Positions 1 to 8,429 of a stretch of 64,000 nucleotides of DNA are shown piece after piece (position 1 is the stretch's first letter; each line of letters begins with the position of its first letter). Both the position numbers and the translations under genes were made by a program. The stretch is from contig JBGPFE010000006.1 of assembly GCA_041483135.1 (NCBI GenBank), forward strand, positions 1-64,000. The letters are read 5' to 3'. This DNA comes from PALSA-1004 sp041483135. GTDB taxonomy: Bacteria > Pseudomonadota > Gammaproteobacteria > Burkholderiales > SG8-41. The notes below the pieces were generated by a model. That model saw only the letters and a program-made list of their open reading frames with translations, was not told the origin of the DNA and ran no database searches.

Positions 1-632
1 GCAAGGTCGCTGACGCGCTCGCCAGGCTCTACGAGACTTACGTCGCCTGCGATGCCGAGCTGCTGGAAATTAATCCGCTGGTCGTAACCAAGGACGGTCG
101 CGTCGTCGCGCTCGATTGCAAGTTCGTGATGGACGATTCCGGCATAGTCCGCCAAACTGCCGTCGCACCTGCGGGCACGCCGGACAAGCTGACCGGCCTC
201 GAGGCCAAGGCCAAGGCCGCCGGACTCAAGTATATTGACCTCGAAGGCGATGTCGGCGTGCTCGCCAACGGCGCCGGGCTGACCATGACGACCATGGACG
301 TTGTGCGCCACCACGGCGGCCGCCCGGCGAACTTTCTCGAGATCGGCGGCGAGTCCTACACCCAGGCGAAACCGGCGCTCGAGTTGCTGCTGTCGAACCC
401 CCGGATCAAGAGCCTGGTCATCAATTTCTGCGGCGCCTTCGCGCGCACCGATGTGATGACCCAGGGCGTCATCGAGGCGATCGAGGCCCTGCAACCCAAA
501 CTGCCGATCTTCTTTTCGGTGCACGGCACCGGCGACGAGGAAGCGATCAAGATGTTGAAGGATCGCCTGGGCGTCACGCCGCTCGCGACCATGGACGACG
601 CCAGCAAGGCGGCGGTGGCGGCAGCGCGATGA
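1..632 (+). CDS. sucC: Succinate-CoA ligase (ADP-forming) beta-subunit-like, 3' part
   Basis: This is the C-terminal part of an ATP-grasp acyl-CoA ligase beta subunit; the gene enters from outside the window and its codons fall in the frame starting at base 3. The visible protein has the end of the ATP-grasp fold (ELLEINPLVV, DCKFVMDD) followed by the CoA-ligase domain (NGAGLTMTTMD, FLEIGG, INFCGAFARTDV). In the family the subunit pairs with the alpha subunit to couple acyl-CoA formation to nucleotide hydrolysis. Its stop overlaps the start of the alpha-subunit gene by four bases (ATGA), which implies translational coupling. The substrate need not be succinate: the partner differs from standard SucD in several motifs, so malate-CoA ligase or another dicarboxylate ligase is possible. 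Confidence 0.85.
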   Translation, partial: KVADALARLYETYVACDAELLEINPLVVTKDGRVVALDCKFVMDDSGIVRQTAVAPAGTPDKLTGLEAKAKAAGLKYIDLEGDVGVLANGAGLTMTTMDVVRHHGGRPANFLEIGGESYTQAKPALELLLSNPRIKSLVINFCGAFARTDVMTQGVIEAIEALQPKLPIFFSVHGTGDEEAIKMLKDRLGVTPLATMDDASKAAVAAAR

Positions 633-1501
633 TCGTCCGCGGCACCGATCGAGTGCTGGTGATGGGCATCACCGGCAAGCAGGGCACGTTCTGGACCGAA
701 CGCATGCAGGCCTACGGCACCAGGGTCGTCGGCGGCACCAATCCGAAGAAGGCGGGCACCCTGCATTGCGGCGTGCCGATTTTCGCCACCGCCGGGGACG
801 CGATGAGGGGCGCGGGCTTCGACGTCGCGATCCTCTTCATTCCACCCTTGATGGTCAAGGCAGCAGCGATGGACGCGATCGAGGCCGGCGCCAGGGGCCT
901 GGTCGTGCTGACCGAGCACATTCCGGTGCAGGACGTGATGTACTTCATGGCCGCGGCAAAGGAACGCGGCGCGCGCGTCCTCGGCCCCAACACCGCGGGC
1001 GCCGTCACGCCCGGCGAATGCTTTGCCGGCTTCATGCCGGCCTTCAACGAGCGCATCTTCAGGAAGGGCTCGATCGGCGTGATTTCCCGGAGCGGCAGCC
1101 TGGGCGTGCTGTTGTGCCTCAACGTCGTCCAGGCCGGCTACGGCGAATCCGCCTTTGTCGGCATCGGGGGCGATCCGATCATCGGCACCACCACGCGCGA
1201 CGCGCTCGTCGCCCTCGACACTTTGCCCGGCACCGAAGCCATCGTCATGGTGGGCGAGATCGGCGGCTCGATGGAAGAGGAAGCAGCCGTTTACGCCAGG
1301 ACCATGACCAAGCCCGTGGTCGCATACATCGCCGGCGGCGCCGCGCCCGAGGGCAAGAAGATGGGCCACGCCGGCGCCATCGTCATGGGCGACAAGGGAA
1401 GCTACGCGTCCAAGCGCTCGGCACTCGAAGCCGCCGGGGTCACGGTGCTGGATACGCCGTCCGACGTGGGCGCGGCGTTGAAGGCCGGGCTCGGACACTG
1501 A
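629..1501 (+). CDS. sucD: Succinate-CoA ligase alpha-subunit-like protein
   Basis: The 290-residue protein has the usual length of the alpha subunit: an N-terminal CoA-binding Rossmann fold (GITGKQGTF near residue 14, GGTNPKKAG near 35) and a C-terminal ligase fold with the phospho-histidine motif GHAGAI around residue 247. It would form the CoA-binding, His-phosphorylated half of the ligase with the preceding gene, with which it overlaps by four bases. The glycine-rich loop and following stretch differ from textbook SucD, so it may be a paralogue acting on another acid. Family assignment is firm; the substrate is inferred. Confidence 0.85.
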   Translation: MIVRGTDRVLVMGITGKQGTFWTERMQAYGTRVVGGTNPKKAGTLHCGVPIFATAGDAMRGAGFDVAILFIPPLMVKAAAMDAIEAGARGLVVLTEHIPVQDVMYFMAAAKERGARVLGPNTAGAVTPGECFAGFMPAFNERIFRKGSIGVISRSGSLGVLLCLNVVQAGYGESAFVGIGGDPIIGTTTRDALVALDTLPGTEAIVMVGEIGGSMEEEAAVYARTMTKPVVAYIAGGAAPEGKKMGHAGAIVMGDKGSYASKRSALEAAGVTVLDTPSDVGAALKAGLGH

Positions 1502-1592
1502 TCCGGTTACGCTGTGCCAAACGGCCAGTCGGGCGAAGTGCAACGGCTCAAGCTGCTCGAAGCGTAACGCAGCGCGGACGGAGGACAGGAAT

Positions 1593-2264
1593 ATGGAAAT
1601 ACTGGGCAACGATTTTTTCGGCGCGGCCGTGACCCTCGTGCTGCTCGTCGGCTATCACGTGTTCCTGCGCGCCAGGCTCAGAAGCGATCCGCTTTACACC
1701 ATTCAGGCCGTCAACGCGGTAGCACGCGCCGCCTGGGTGGAAACGATCATGAATTCGACCAACAAGGACGTGCTCGCGGTGCAGACGCTCCGCAACTCGA
1801 TCATGGGCGCAACGTTTCTCTCGTCGACCGCGGTGCTGCTGATCATCGGCACGCTGACCTTGAGCGGTCAGAGCGGAAACCTCGGCGCGACGTGGCACGC
1901 GCTCAACGTATTCGGCGCCACTCATGCCGAGCTGTGGCTGGGCAAGCTGCTCGCGCTGCTGCTCGACATGCTGGTCGCGTTCTTCAGCTTCGCGCAGGCG
2001 ATCCGCCTGTACCACCACGTCGGCTACATGATCAACGTGCCGATGACGATGAAGCACCGCGCGCTGTCGCCGCAGCACGTCGCGCTGCACCTGAACCGGG
2101 CGGGATCCTTCTACGCGATCGGCATGCGCTCATACTATGTCGCGGTGCCGCTCGTGTTCTGGCTGTTCGGCCCGCACTTCATGCTGCTCTCGACCATCGT
2201 CCTGATCCCGATACTCTACTACCTCGACCGCACGCCCAAAGCGCTCGCTGAGGATTATCGCTAG
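1593..2264 (+). CDS. DUF599-family inner-membrane protein
   Basis: A 223-residue protein with about four hydrophobic segments (near residues 7-25, 68-88, 105-130 and 180-210) and the pattern of the DUF599 family, including a conserved central stretch NKDVLAVQTLRN. The start is well supported by GGAGGA seven bases upstream of the ATG. It follows the acyl-CoA ligase pair after about 90 bases and may be cotranscribed. No biochemical role is established for the family. Its stop codon TAG is part of the left arm of an inverted repeat, so the 3' end may have been shaped by insertion of that element. Confidence 0.8.
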   Translation: MEILGNDFFGAAVTLVLLVGYHVFLRARLRSDPLYTIQAVNAVARAAWVETIMNSTNKDVLAVQTLRNSIMGATFLSSTAVLLIIGTLTLSGQSGNLGATWHALNVFGATHAELWLGKLLALLLDMLVAFFSFAQAIRLYHHVGYMINVPMTMKHRALSPQHVALHLNRAGSFYAIGMRSYYVAVPLVFWLFGPHFMLLSTIVLIPILYYLDRTPKALAEDYR

Positions 2265-2368
2265 TGCCGTTCCAACTTGTTTCTCCCAACGCAGGCGCGT
2301 CGCTTGCCGGCGGTGATCTGGCTGCCGAGGACAGTTAGGTTTGCCGCAAATAGTTGGAACGGCACTAG
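2261..2368. repeat. Inverted-repeat element (17-bp perfect arms, 74-bp centre)
   Basis: The arms are 2261-2277 (CTAGTGCCGTTCCAACT) and 2352-2368, exact reverse complements. The element is too small to encode a protein and the centre shows no gene. The left arm supplies the stop codon of the DUF599 gene. The structure resembles a MITE-like non-autonomous element or a very long-looped hairpin. No flanking direct repeat is obvious beyond the terminal CTAG. Confidence 0.7.
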
Positions 2369-2424
2369 GCCAAAATCCGCGCGCTGTGGTAGGTTATCGG
2401 TAACCTTCATTTTCCGGATCCGGC

Positions 2425-3801
2425 ATGAACCTCCATCGCTTGCTGTTACGGCGCGCAGCGGACAAAAAACCGCTGCGCGTGGCACTGATCGGCGCCGGCA
2501 AATTCGGCTCGATGTTCCTGTCACAGGTACGGCGTACGCCGGGCCTGCACCTGGTTGCGGTGTGCGATCTCGCGCCGCAGCGTGCACGCGACAGCCTGAA
2601 GCGCGTCGGCTGGCCGGGCGGGCAATACGCCGCTACCTCGCTCGCGGCAGCGCACAAGTCGGGCACAACTTTCCTCACCGACGACGCACTGGCGGTGATC
2701 GCGTCCGGCGCGATCGAAATCGCGATCGACGCCACCGGCAATCCCGCCGCCGGCATCCGCCACGCGCTCGCGTGCTGCGAGCACGGCAAGCACATCGTGA
2801 TGGTCAACGTCGAAGCGGACGCTCTCGCCGGCCCGCTGCTCGCTCGCCGCGCCGCGCAGGCGGGCATCGTCTACTCGCTCGCCTACGGCGACCAGCCGGC
2901 GCTGATCTGCGAGATGGTCGACTGGGCGCGCGCCGCCGGATTCGAGGTTACGGCCGCAGGCAAAGGCACCAAGTACCTGCCGGCATATCACGAATCCACG
3001 CCCGACACCGTGTGGGGACACTACGGCTTCACGCCCGAGATGGTCGCCAACGGCGACTTCAACGCGCAGATGTTCAATTCGTTCCTCGACGGCACCAAGT
3101 CCGCGATCGAGATGGCGGCGGTCGCGAATGCGACCGGGCTGACCCCCGCTCCCCAGGGGCTAGAGTTTCCTCCGTGTGGCGTCGACGACCTGCCGCGCGT
3201 GCTGCGGCCGCGCGCTGCCGGCGGACAACTGCATCACGCGGGTCAGGTTGAAGTCATCTCGAGTCTTGAGCGCGATGGCAAGCCGGTCGCCCGCGATCTG
3301 CGCTGGGGCGTTTACGTGACATTCGCCGCCGACAGCGATTACGTGCGGCGCTGCTTTCACGAATACGGCCTCATCACCGACACGAGCGGCAACTACTCGG
3401 CGATGTATAAACCCTATCACCTGATCGGGCTCGAGCTCGGCATCAGCGTCGCCTCGGTCGGGTTGCGGCGCGAAGCGACCGGCGCCGCGACCGGTTTTCG
3501 CGGCGATGTCGTCGCGACCGCCAAACGCGACCTCCGGGCCGGCGAGATGCTCGACGGCGAAGGCGGATATACAGTGTACGGCAGGCTGATGCCGGCCGCC
3601 GACTCGCTCGCGTGCGGCGGCCTGCCGCTCGGTCTCGCGCATGGCGTCAAGCTGACGCGCGCGGTAGCTAAAAGTCAGGCGGTGACGTGGGACGCTGTCG
3701 CTACCATCAACAACGATGCCGCGCGCGTGCGGCGCGAAATGGAGCAGAGTTTCGCCGCCGAACTCGGGCTCGCTGCCGCCGCGCGCGCAAGCCACGGCTG
3801 A
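2425..3801 (+). CDS. NAD(P)-dependent oxidoreductase with C-terminal SAF domain
   Basis: A 458-residue protein starting with a Rossmann fold (GAGKFGSMF near residue 23, then VAVCDLAP), like homoserine dehydrogenase or Gfo/Idh-type enzymes, and ending in a SAF domain (around residues 350-400, DLRAGEMLDGEGGYTVYG) as found in sialic-acid synthases and FlgA-like proteins. This architecture recurs in bacteria, commonly in sugar or sugar-acid metabolism, but I do not recognise a characterised substrate. No strong ribosome-binding site precedes the ATG. The next gene starts six bases after the stop, so the two are likely cotranscribed. Confidence 0.75.
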   Translation: MNLHRLLLRRAADKKPLRVALIGAGKFGSMFLSQVRRTPGLHLVAVCDLAPQRARDSLKRVGWPGGQYAATSLAAAHKSGTTFLTDDALAVIASGAIEIAIDATGNPAAGIRHALACCEHGKHIVMVNVEADALAGPLLARRAAQAGIVYSLAYGDQPALICEMVDWARAAGFEVTAAGKGTKYLPAYHESTPDTVWGHYGFTPEMVANGDFNAQMFNSFLDGTKSAIEMAAVANATGLTPAPQGLEFPPCGVDDLPRVLRPRAAGGQLHHAGQVEVISSLERDGKPVARDLRWGVYVTFAADSDYVRRCFHEYGLITDTSGNYSAMYKPYHLIGLELGISVASVGLRREATGAATGFRGDVVATAKRDLRAGEMLDGEGGYTVYGRLMPAADSLACGGLPLGLAHGVKLTRAVAKSQAVTWDAVATINNDAARVRREMEQSFAAELGLAAAARASHG

Positions 3802-3807
3802 ACGGAT

Positions 3808-4509
3808 GTGAAACGACGCGCTTTTCTCGGCATCTGCGCCGCCGGCGCCGCAGTCGGCATCAACCCGGCGCTGGCGGCAACCCTCAGGCCGCGCTTTTAT
3901 GCGCGCGCGCAACTGATGGACGAATCGCTGCAGCCATTGCGCGCCGCGAGCCTCGCCGTCAACCGTAATTACATCTTCCATTATCCGTACGCGGCAACCC
4001 CCTGCTTCCTGCTCAACCTCGACAGGCCGGCGCTGCAGGCAGTCACGCTCAAAACCGAAAGCGGCGGCAGCTACGATTGGCCGGGCGGCGTCGGTCCCGG
4101 CAACACGATCGTCGGCTACTCCGCGATCTGCGCGCACCGGCTGTCATACCCGACGCGCCAGATCAGCTTCATCAGTTACCGCGACGAGGCCGGGCCGGCG
4201 AGACTCACGCGCAGCCACGTCATTCACTGCTGCTCGGAGCACAGCGAATACGATCCGGCAACCGGCGCGCGCGTGGTCGGCGGCCCGGCGCCGCAGCCGC
4301 TGTCGGCGATCCTGCTCGAATACGACAAGGGGAGCGACGGCCTCTATGCAGTCGGCACGCTCGGCGGCGAAATGTTCGATCAATTCTTCGCCAAGTTCGA
4401 GTTCAAGCTCGCGCTCGAATACGGCGAGCAGCGCGCGCAGCAGGCGATCAGCAGCAATACGGTGGTGAGCGAACTGAAGAATTACTGCAAGCAGCAGGTC
4501 CAGTGCTGA
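3808..4509 (+). CDS. Secreted Rieske [2Fe-2S] protein
   Basis: The 233-residue protein starts at GTG and begins with a Tat-like signal (RRAFLG, then a hydrophobic stretch ending in ALA), so export is expected. The Rieske boxes are CAH near residue 111 and CSEH about 36 residues later, followed by the typical sequence SEYDPATG and a PAPQPL end. The extra cysteines that form the disulfide in bc1-type Rieske proteins (CTHLGC, CPCHG) are not at their usual places, which suggests a lower-potential cluster. It probably transfers electrons with the upstream oxidoreductase or an unknown partner. A decayed copy of the last ~50 codons lies at 28.7-28.9 kb. Confidence 0.8.
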   Translation: MKRRAFLGICAAGAAVGINPALAATLRPRFYARAQLMDESLQPLRAASLAVNRNYIFHYPYAATPCFLLNLDRPALQAVTLKTESGGSYDWPGGVGPGNTIVGYSAICAHRLSYPTRQISFISYRDEAGPARLTRSHVIHCCSEHSEYDPATGARVVGGPAPQPLSAILLEYDKGSDGLYAVGTLGGEMFDQFFAKFEFKLALEYGEQRAQQAISSNTVVSELKNYCKQQVQC

Positions 4510-4603
4510 CCGCGCGCCGTTGACAGGCTACCGGCAATCGGGGACGATCAACCGGCAAATTTCATCGGCCAATGTTCTCGCATCGGTTAAGCTGCCCGCA
4601 GCT

Positions 4604-5353
4604 ATGCAAAAACCCGTCACCGCCCCCACGCTGGATCTGATCGATAATTTTCCTGCTTTTGATAAGGCGGGGGCGCACCTGAAAAAAATCATTATTGAAC
4701 ACGGCTACAAAATGATAGCGGATATCGGAGGGGGCGCTAACCCCATGCTGGATGATGAATTTATCGCCAACAACAATATTCATTATTCTTTGATTGACAT
4801 ATCCAGATCCGAACTCCTAAAAGCCAATTCTCTTTATCACAAGATTGAAGCAGACGCCACCAGTGACAATGACACTTTTCAAAAACAAATTGCGGGCATG
4901 AAATTTGATTTCATTTTCTCGCACATGTTGCTGGAACATATCAACAACCCCGTTCAAGCTCACAAGAATTTTTATAGCGCCCTGAATCCCGGGGGCAGAT
5001 GCGTGCATTATTATGCTTCGCCAAATAATCTTCCATTGACCTTGAACCGTCTTCTGCCGGAAAGAATATCGGCCTGCCTGGTAAAAATCGCTCAACCCGC
5101 CCGTGATCTTGAAGGCTCCCGGGGAAAGTTCAAGGCCGTCTACAAAATGTGCGGCGCCCCCAATCGTGCGTTATCTGCAGTATTTGAAGAAATCGGATAT
5201 ACGATCAGTCAACACACCGGATATATTGGACACACCTACTACGAGAGATGCAAACCCGCCGCAATGCTTGAAAGACGATTGAGGAAAATCATCCATAAAT
5301 TACAACTGCCCCTGACGAGTAATTGTTTGCTTGTTTTGGAGAAACGCGCATAG
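4604..5353 (+). CDS. Class I SAM-dependent methyltransferase
   Basis: A 249-residue protein with a Rossmann-type methyltransferase core: motif I IADIGGGANP near residue 40, an acidic end of beta-2 (LIDIS), and FSHMLLEHI with GGRCVHYY as later motifs. The substrate is not visible; the setting in a polysaccharide island suggests a sugar or lipid acceptor. The frame is open upstream to 4520, but that part matches sequence that also follows the decayed Rieske copy near sodC, so I place the start at 4604. The gene is strikingly AT-rich compared with the flanks, a sign of acquisition from another genome. Confidence 0.8.
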   Translation: MQKPVTAPTLDLIDNFPAFDKAGAHLKKIIIEHGYKMIADIGGGANPMLDDEFIANNNIHYSLIDISRSELLKANSLYHKIEADATSDNDTFQKQIAGMKFDFIFSHMLLEHINNPVQAHKNFYSALNPGGRCVHYYASPNNLPLTLNRLLPERISACLVKIAQPARDLEGSRGKFKAVYKMCGAPNRALSAVFEEIGYTISQHTGYIGHTYYERCKPAAMLERRLRKIIHKLQLPLTSNCLLVLEKRA

Positions 5354-5384
5354 CCCCGGGGAGCCTGATGCCACGGGGGTTTTT
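5354..5384 (+). terminator. Probable rho-independent terminator after the methyltransferase
   Basis: CCCCG (5354-5358) can pair with CGGGG (5374-5378), with an extra GG/CC step inside, and a run of five T follows. It lies directly after the methyltransferase stop codon. Confidence 0.5.
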
Positions 5385-5606
5385 GACGGCCTTCTGCGCA
5401 CGCCCGGATGCGCGCCGCTCTGCAGCCAGGCCCATACGCCGACAAACGGTCATTTACAAGGGCGGAGTGGGCATTCCGTGCCATGCAAAAGGAGTAGAAT
5501 AAAACGATCTTTGGCGCAAGATATTTCCTGCCTCGCGGCATCGAAAAAGTGAGCGCCTGGTGGAGTTCTTTCGGTTCGGGTTGTCAATATGTCAGGAGAA
5601 TTTACA

Positions 5607-6302
5607 ATGCGCGCACGATCCATAGTTGCCAGATTTGCTGCCATGTTGTTATTGACGTGGTTCGCACCGACCGCGTCCGCTGCCGACGCAGGGGCGGTTC
5701 AGAAAATCACCGGTAATGTAACGATTACCAGTGCCGACAAGATATCCCGCAAGGCGGGGGACAAGGAAAAGATCCAGTCCGGGGATACTGTCACGACCGA
5801 GGCAAAAAGCGAAGCCCTGATCAAGATGGCGGACGATTCAACGGTAGTCCTGCGCCCGAATACCCAGTTCCAGTTTACCGATTACAAATTCGAGAAGAAA
5901 ACTACTGATTCGTCGTTTGTAACCCTGCTGCGCGGCACCGCGCGGATGGTTTCCGGGCTGATCGCCAGAAAAAGCCCTTCCAGCATCCGGGTCTCCACAA
6001 TGACCGCGACCATCGGGATCAGGGGCACGGACTTCGAAGTAGCAGTAATCCCTGAAGATACGGCGGACGCGCGCGCAGGGGTCTATGACTACGTGCACGA
6101 CGGCGCGACCAATATCAAGCTAACCCAGGCTAACAAGAACCTGGACGTCAAGAAGGATCAGACGGCATTTGCGCCGGATAAACCCAAACCCGGTGAAGAG
6201 TCGCTGTACATCCTGAAAGAGCGCCCGATATTCCTGCAACAGGGCGGCGGCCTCGATGCCCTGATCCAGTCGATAACAATCCAGATTCCGATGTTCCGCT
6301 GA
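5607..6302 (+). CDS. FecR-domain periplasmic protein
   Basis: A 231-residue protein with a cleavable signal peptide (hydrophobic core ending ASA) and a FecR domain: GDTVTTEAKSEALIKMADDS around residue 70 and a later conserved TATIGIRGTDFEV. The start at 5607 is chosen because AGGAGA lies nine bases upstream; an in-frame ATG at 5589 has no such site. FecR domains form small periplasmic beta-sandwiches. Here there is no sigma factor or transmembrane anti-sigma part, so this is a stand-alone envelope member. It is followed by a hairpin and a convergent gene. Function beyond the envelope location is unknown. Confidence 0.8.
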   Translation: MRARSIVARFAAMLLLTWFAPTASAADAGAVQKITGNVTITSADKISRKAGDKEKIQSGDTVTTEAKSEALIKMADDSTVVLRPNTQFQFTDYKFEKKTTDSSFVTLLRGTARMVSGLIARKSPSSIRVSTMTATIGIRGTDFEVAVIPEDTADARAGVYDYVHDGATNIKLTQANKNLDVKKDQTAFAPDKPKPGEESLYILKERPIFLQQGGGLDALIQSITIQIPMFR

Positions 6303-6315
6303 TCCTTGATCAGCG
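6297..6315. terminator. Perfect 8-bp hairpin at the FecR gene end
   Basis: CGCTGATC, a CTT loop and GATCAGCG form a perfect stem that includes the TGA stop of the FecR gene and lies between convergent genes. It lacks a T run, so it may stabilise the 3' end or end transcription only weakly. Confidence 0.4.
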
Positions 6316-6351
6316 TGGCGTGCCGGCGGCGGGGTGGCCGACCGTACGGAC

Positions 6352-7179
6352 TTATTGCGCCAGGCAGGAGAAGCGCCGCAAGTCCTTCCACTCGTCGTCC
6401 CAGCAGCATCGATGGTCGAAGCTTTGCTTATCGATGACCGTCGCACCTGGCGCATGGTCGAGAAAGCGCCGGGTAGTCGCCGATGGGACGACCTTGTCGC
6501 GCCCCCCTCTGAAATGCGTTTGTGGGACGCGGCGCAGCCTGTCGGCATCGTCTGCCGGATTTAGGGAAAGGCTGAGGGGCGAGACGCCGATGGCGTCGGT
6601 CCAGGCGCGCGTGTCCAGCGGCGCTGCGACAGTCACAAGGCAGCTTACGTCGCTGCGGCGCGCGGCGATGAGCGCGGCCATCGCCCCGCCACCGGAATAG
6701 CCGACCAGGTTGACTTCAGTAGCGCCGTAGATTCGTTTGAGCCTGTCAACGGCCAGACTCATGGCCGCGACCGCTTCATCACGAAAACGCCCCCCCATCC
6801 ACAATACCGGTTCGCATTGGAGGAGTTCCTCCCTGCCGAGGTACTGACATGGCCGCCCGAGATAAGCCACGGCCGGCGACGGATCGGCAATGGCCATACG
6901 CAAGACCAGCGGCCTGAGCGGCGTAGGGTCGGACGGCGGCTCGTCAGGTAAACGCCAAGGTGCGCCGTCACTCTCGACATACACCGTCACGCGGGCATTA
7001 CTGGCTCCCGGCGCCGTGCGTTTGGCGAACGCGCGCAGGGGCGCGCCGTGCACCTCCACCGGCATGAACCCTGCTGCTTCTGCCAGAGTGCGCGCGTGTT
7101 CAGCCGGCGATTGAACCAATGCACACGCGGCACAAAACAAAACTGCCGAGCCGGGAATGACCCAACTCGGCAGTCTCAT
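6352..7179 (-). CDS. Alpha/beta-hydrolase-like lipoprotein
   Basis: The 275-residue protein starts with a short signal and a lipobox-like FCAAC around residues 16-20, so anchoring in the envelope is likely. The hydrolase fold is shown by the nucleophile elbow GYSGGG near residue 160, an Asp in FRGGRDKVVP near 225 and a late His in SFDHRCCW near 255, together a plausible Ser-Asp-His triad. The substrate is unknown. The first codons overlap a strong terminator hairpin on the same strand, so expression from the upstream barrel-protein promoter is likely attenuated. Confidence 0.75.
   Translation of the reverse strand: MRLPSWVIPGSAVLFCAACALVQSPAEHARTLAEAAGFMPVEVHGAPLRAFAKRTAPGASNARVTVYVESDGAPWRLPDEPPSDPTPLRPLVLRMAIADPSPAVAYLGRPCQYLGREELLQCEPVLWMGGRFRDEAVAAMSLAVDRLKRIYGATEVNLVGYSGGGAMAALIAARRSDVSCLVTVAAPLDTRAWTDAIGVSPLSLSLNPADDADRLRRVPQTHFRGGRDKVVPSATTRRFLDHAPGATVIDKQSFDHRCCWDDEWKDLRRFSCLAQ
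7132..7174 (-). terminator. Rho-independent terminator overlapping the lipoprotein signal codons
   Basis: Read on the minus strand, ACTGCCGAG and CTCGGCAGT form a perfect 9-bp stem. An inner GGG/CCC helix and a five-base loop follow, and then TTTTGTTTTG. It lies 57 bases beyond the stop of the outer-membrane barrel gene and inside codons 3-16 of the next gene. Confidence 0.6.
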
Positions 7180-7189
7180 TAGAAACCAT

Positions 7190-7216
7190 CCTCGCCGGCG
7201 GAAGCGACCGGCGGGG
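7190..7216 (-). repeat. GC-rich hairpin between barrel and hydrolase genes
   Basis: CCTCGCCGG and CCGGCGGGG pair over nine positions with one mismatch. It has no T tail. Together with the terminator at 7132-7174 it isolates the two genes. Confidence 0.35.
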
Positions 7217-7230
7217 ATCAGACCAGACCC

Positions 7231-8271
7231 TTAGAACCGCACCCCAATGTTGACCAGGAACTGGTTGTTCTTGACTTCCGAACGGCCTCGCTCGGTCGAG
7301 TACTGGATCGAACCGTAGACCGAGCCGTCAGTCTTGAACCGCACGCCGATCGCGGGCGTCCATGCGTCACGGTCGTTTGCGGCAGCCAACCCTCCCACCG
7401 GCAATTGATCGGGATGATGCACATCATAGATGTAGCTCAGCCCGACGTAGGGAGCCAAGGTCCCGGCATCGTAAGCAACCTGGCCATACAGGCGGAACTG
7501 GGAAACGTTGACCGTTCCATCCGGAACGAACGTTCCGTTCGTCAAGGTGTAGGCACCCAGTTTGTCATGAGCCTGCAGGTAGGCGCCGCGGCCAGTCAAC
7601 TGCCATTTGTCAATGGACTCGCGGAAACTGAGGCCGAGACTGCCGATGCTACGGTTAGTGTGGGTCGAGCCGGCCGCTCCAGGCCCCAACAGCGAATCAA
7701 CGTTGGTACGGCCATAGCCAAGTGTCGCATCAAGCGCCCACTGCTTGTTCAACGGGATGCCGATGTACGGCGCAACCGTCGTGCCACTGCCATCGAGCTT
7801 GCCGCCAACGAAGTTCAGATCAACATCGGTTCGATCAGCAGCAACAGCGACGCCGAAGACCACGCTGTTGTCAAACGTGTAGTCTACGCCCCCGATATAA
7901 AGCTTCACCGTACCGCTCGACGTCAGCGGCGCGAATGAATAGCCCACATTGCTGTGCGAGTAGGCGAACCACGCGTTCCAGGCCTTGCCGCCAGGCGCGG
8001 CGGCCGCGCCGGTGTACCCTTGACCCGGGAGCGCAAACCGCTTGACGTCTCCGGCCCAAAAATTACCACCCGACGCAAACGAACCGCCCGCGTTGCCGAC
8101 TATGTTCAAGAGTGACAAGTCGGTCCCATTAGTTATAACGTTTGTCAGCCCCTCAGAGGGGGACGGCGGGGGCGGCGGCGGTGCACAGCAAGCTGCCGCA
8201 ACACCACCAAACCCGAACGATGCAACCAGAACGATTGCTCGAATCGCGCTGCGGAGATTCTTTGAATGCAT
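7231..8271 (-). CDS. Autotransporter-type outer-membrane beta-barrel protein
   Basis: A 346-residue protein with a signal peptide (ending VAAA near residue 27), a proline-rich stretch just after it, a short passenger-like region and a C-terminal barrel of alternating amphipathic strands that ends in VNIGVRF. A terminal aromatic residue is typical for proteins inserted by BamA. The length suggests a barrel with almost no passenger domain. It sits beside the O-antigen genes on the same strand with about 160 AT-richer bases upstream that probably hold its promoter. The cargo or pore role is unknown. Confidence 0.7.
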   Translation of the reverse strand: MHSKNLRSAIRAIVLVASFGFGGVAAACCAPPPPPPSPSEGLTNVITNGTDLSLLNIVGNAGGSFASGGNFWAGDVKRFALPGQGYTGAAAAPGGKAWNAWFAYSHSNVGYSFAPLTSSGTVKLYIGGVDYTFDNSVVFGVAVAADRTDVDLNFVGGKLDGSGTTVAPYIGIPLNKQWALDATLGYGRTNVDSLLGPGAAGSTHTNRSIGSLGLSFRESIDKWQLTGRGAYLQAHDKLGAYTLTNGTFVPDGTVNVSQFRLYGQVAYDAGTLAPYVGLSYIYDVHHPDQLPVGGLAAANDRDAWTPAIGVRFKTDGSVYGSIQYSTERGRSEVKNNQFLVNIGVRF

Positions 8272-8429
8272 TTTAGTTTATCCTTAGGCTAAGTTCGCTC
8301 GTTCAGCAAAGTTGTGAAGAAAATCAAAAGCTAACCTCTCTTTTCTCACACCTTAGATTTCTACGCCCTTGATCATATCGCATATCCCGACAAGATACAT
8401 CTTAAGCCTCCGAATACGCCGGAAAAGCC

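Noticed and set aside
356..1609. A 417-codon frame antisense to the CoA-ligase genes
   Set aside because: Same effect of third-position GC; the sense-strand proteins are clear family members.
4520..4603. Extended start of the methyltransferase at 4520
   Set aside because: These codons fall in the segment shared with the decayed Rieske copy near sodC, so they are downstream sequence of the Rieske gene rather than protein code.
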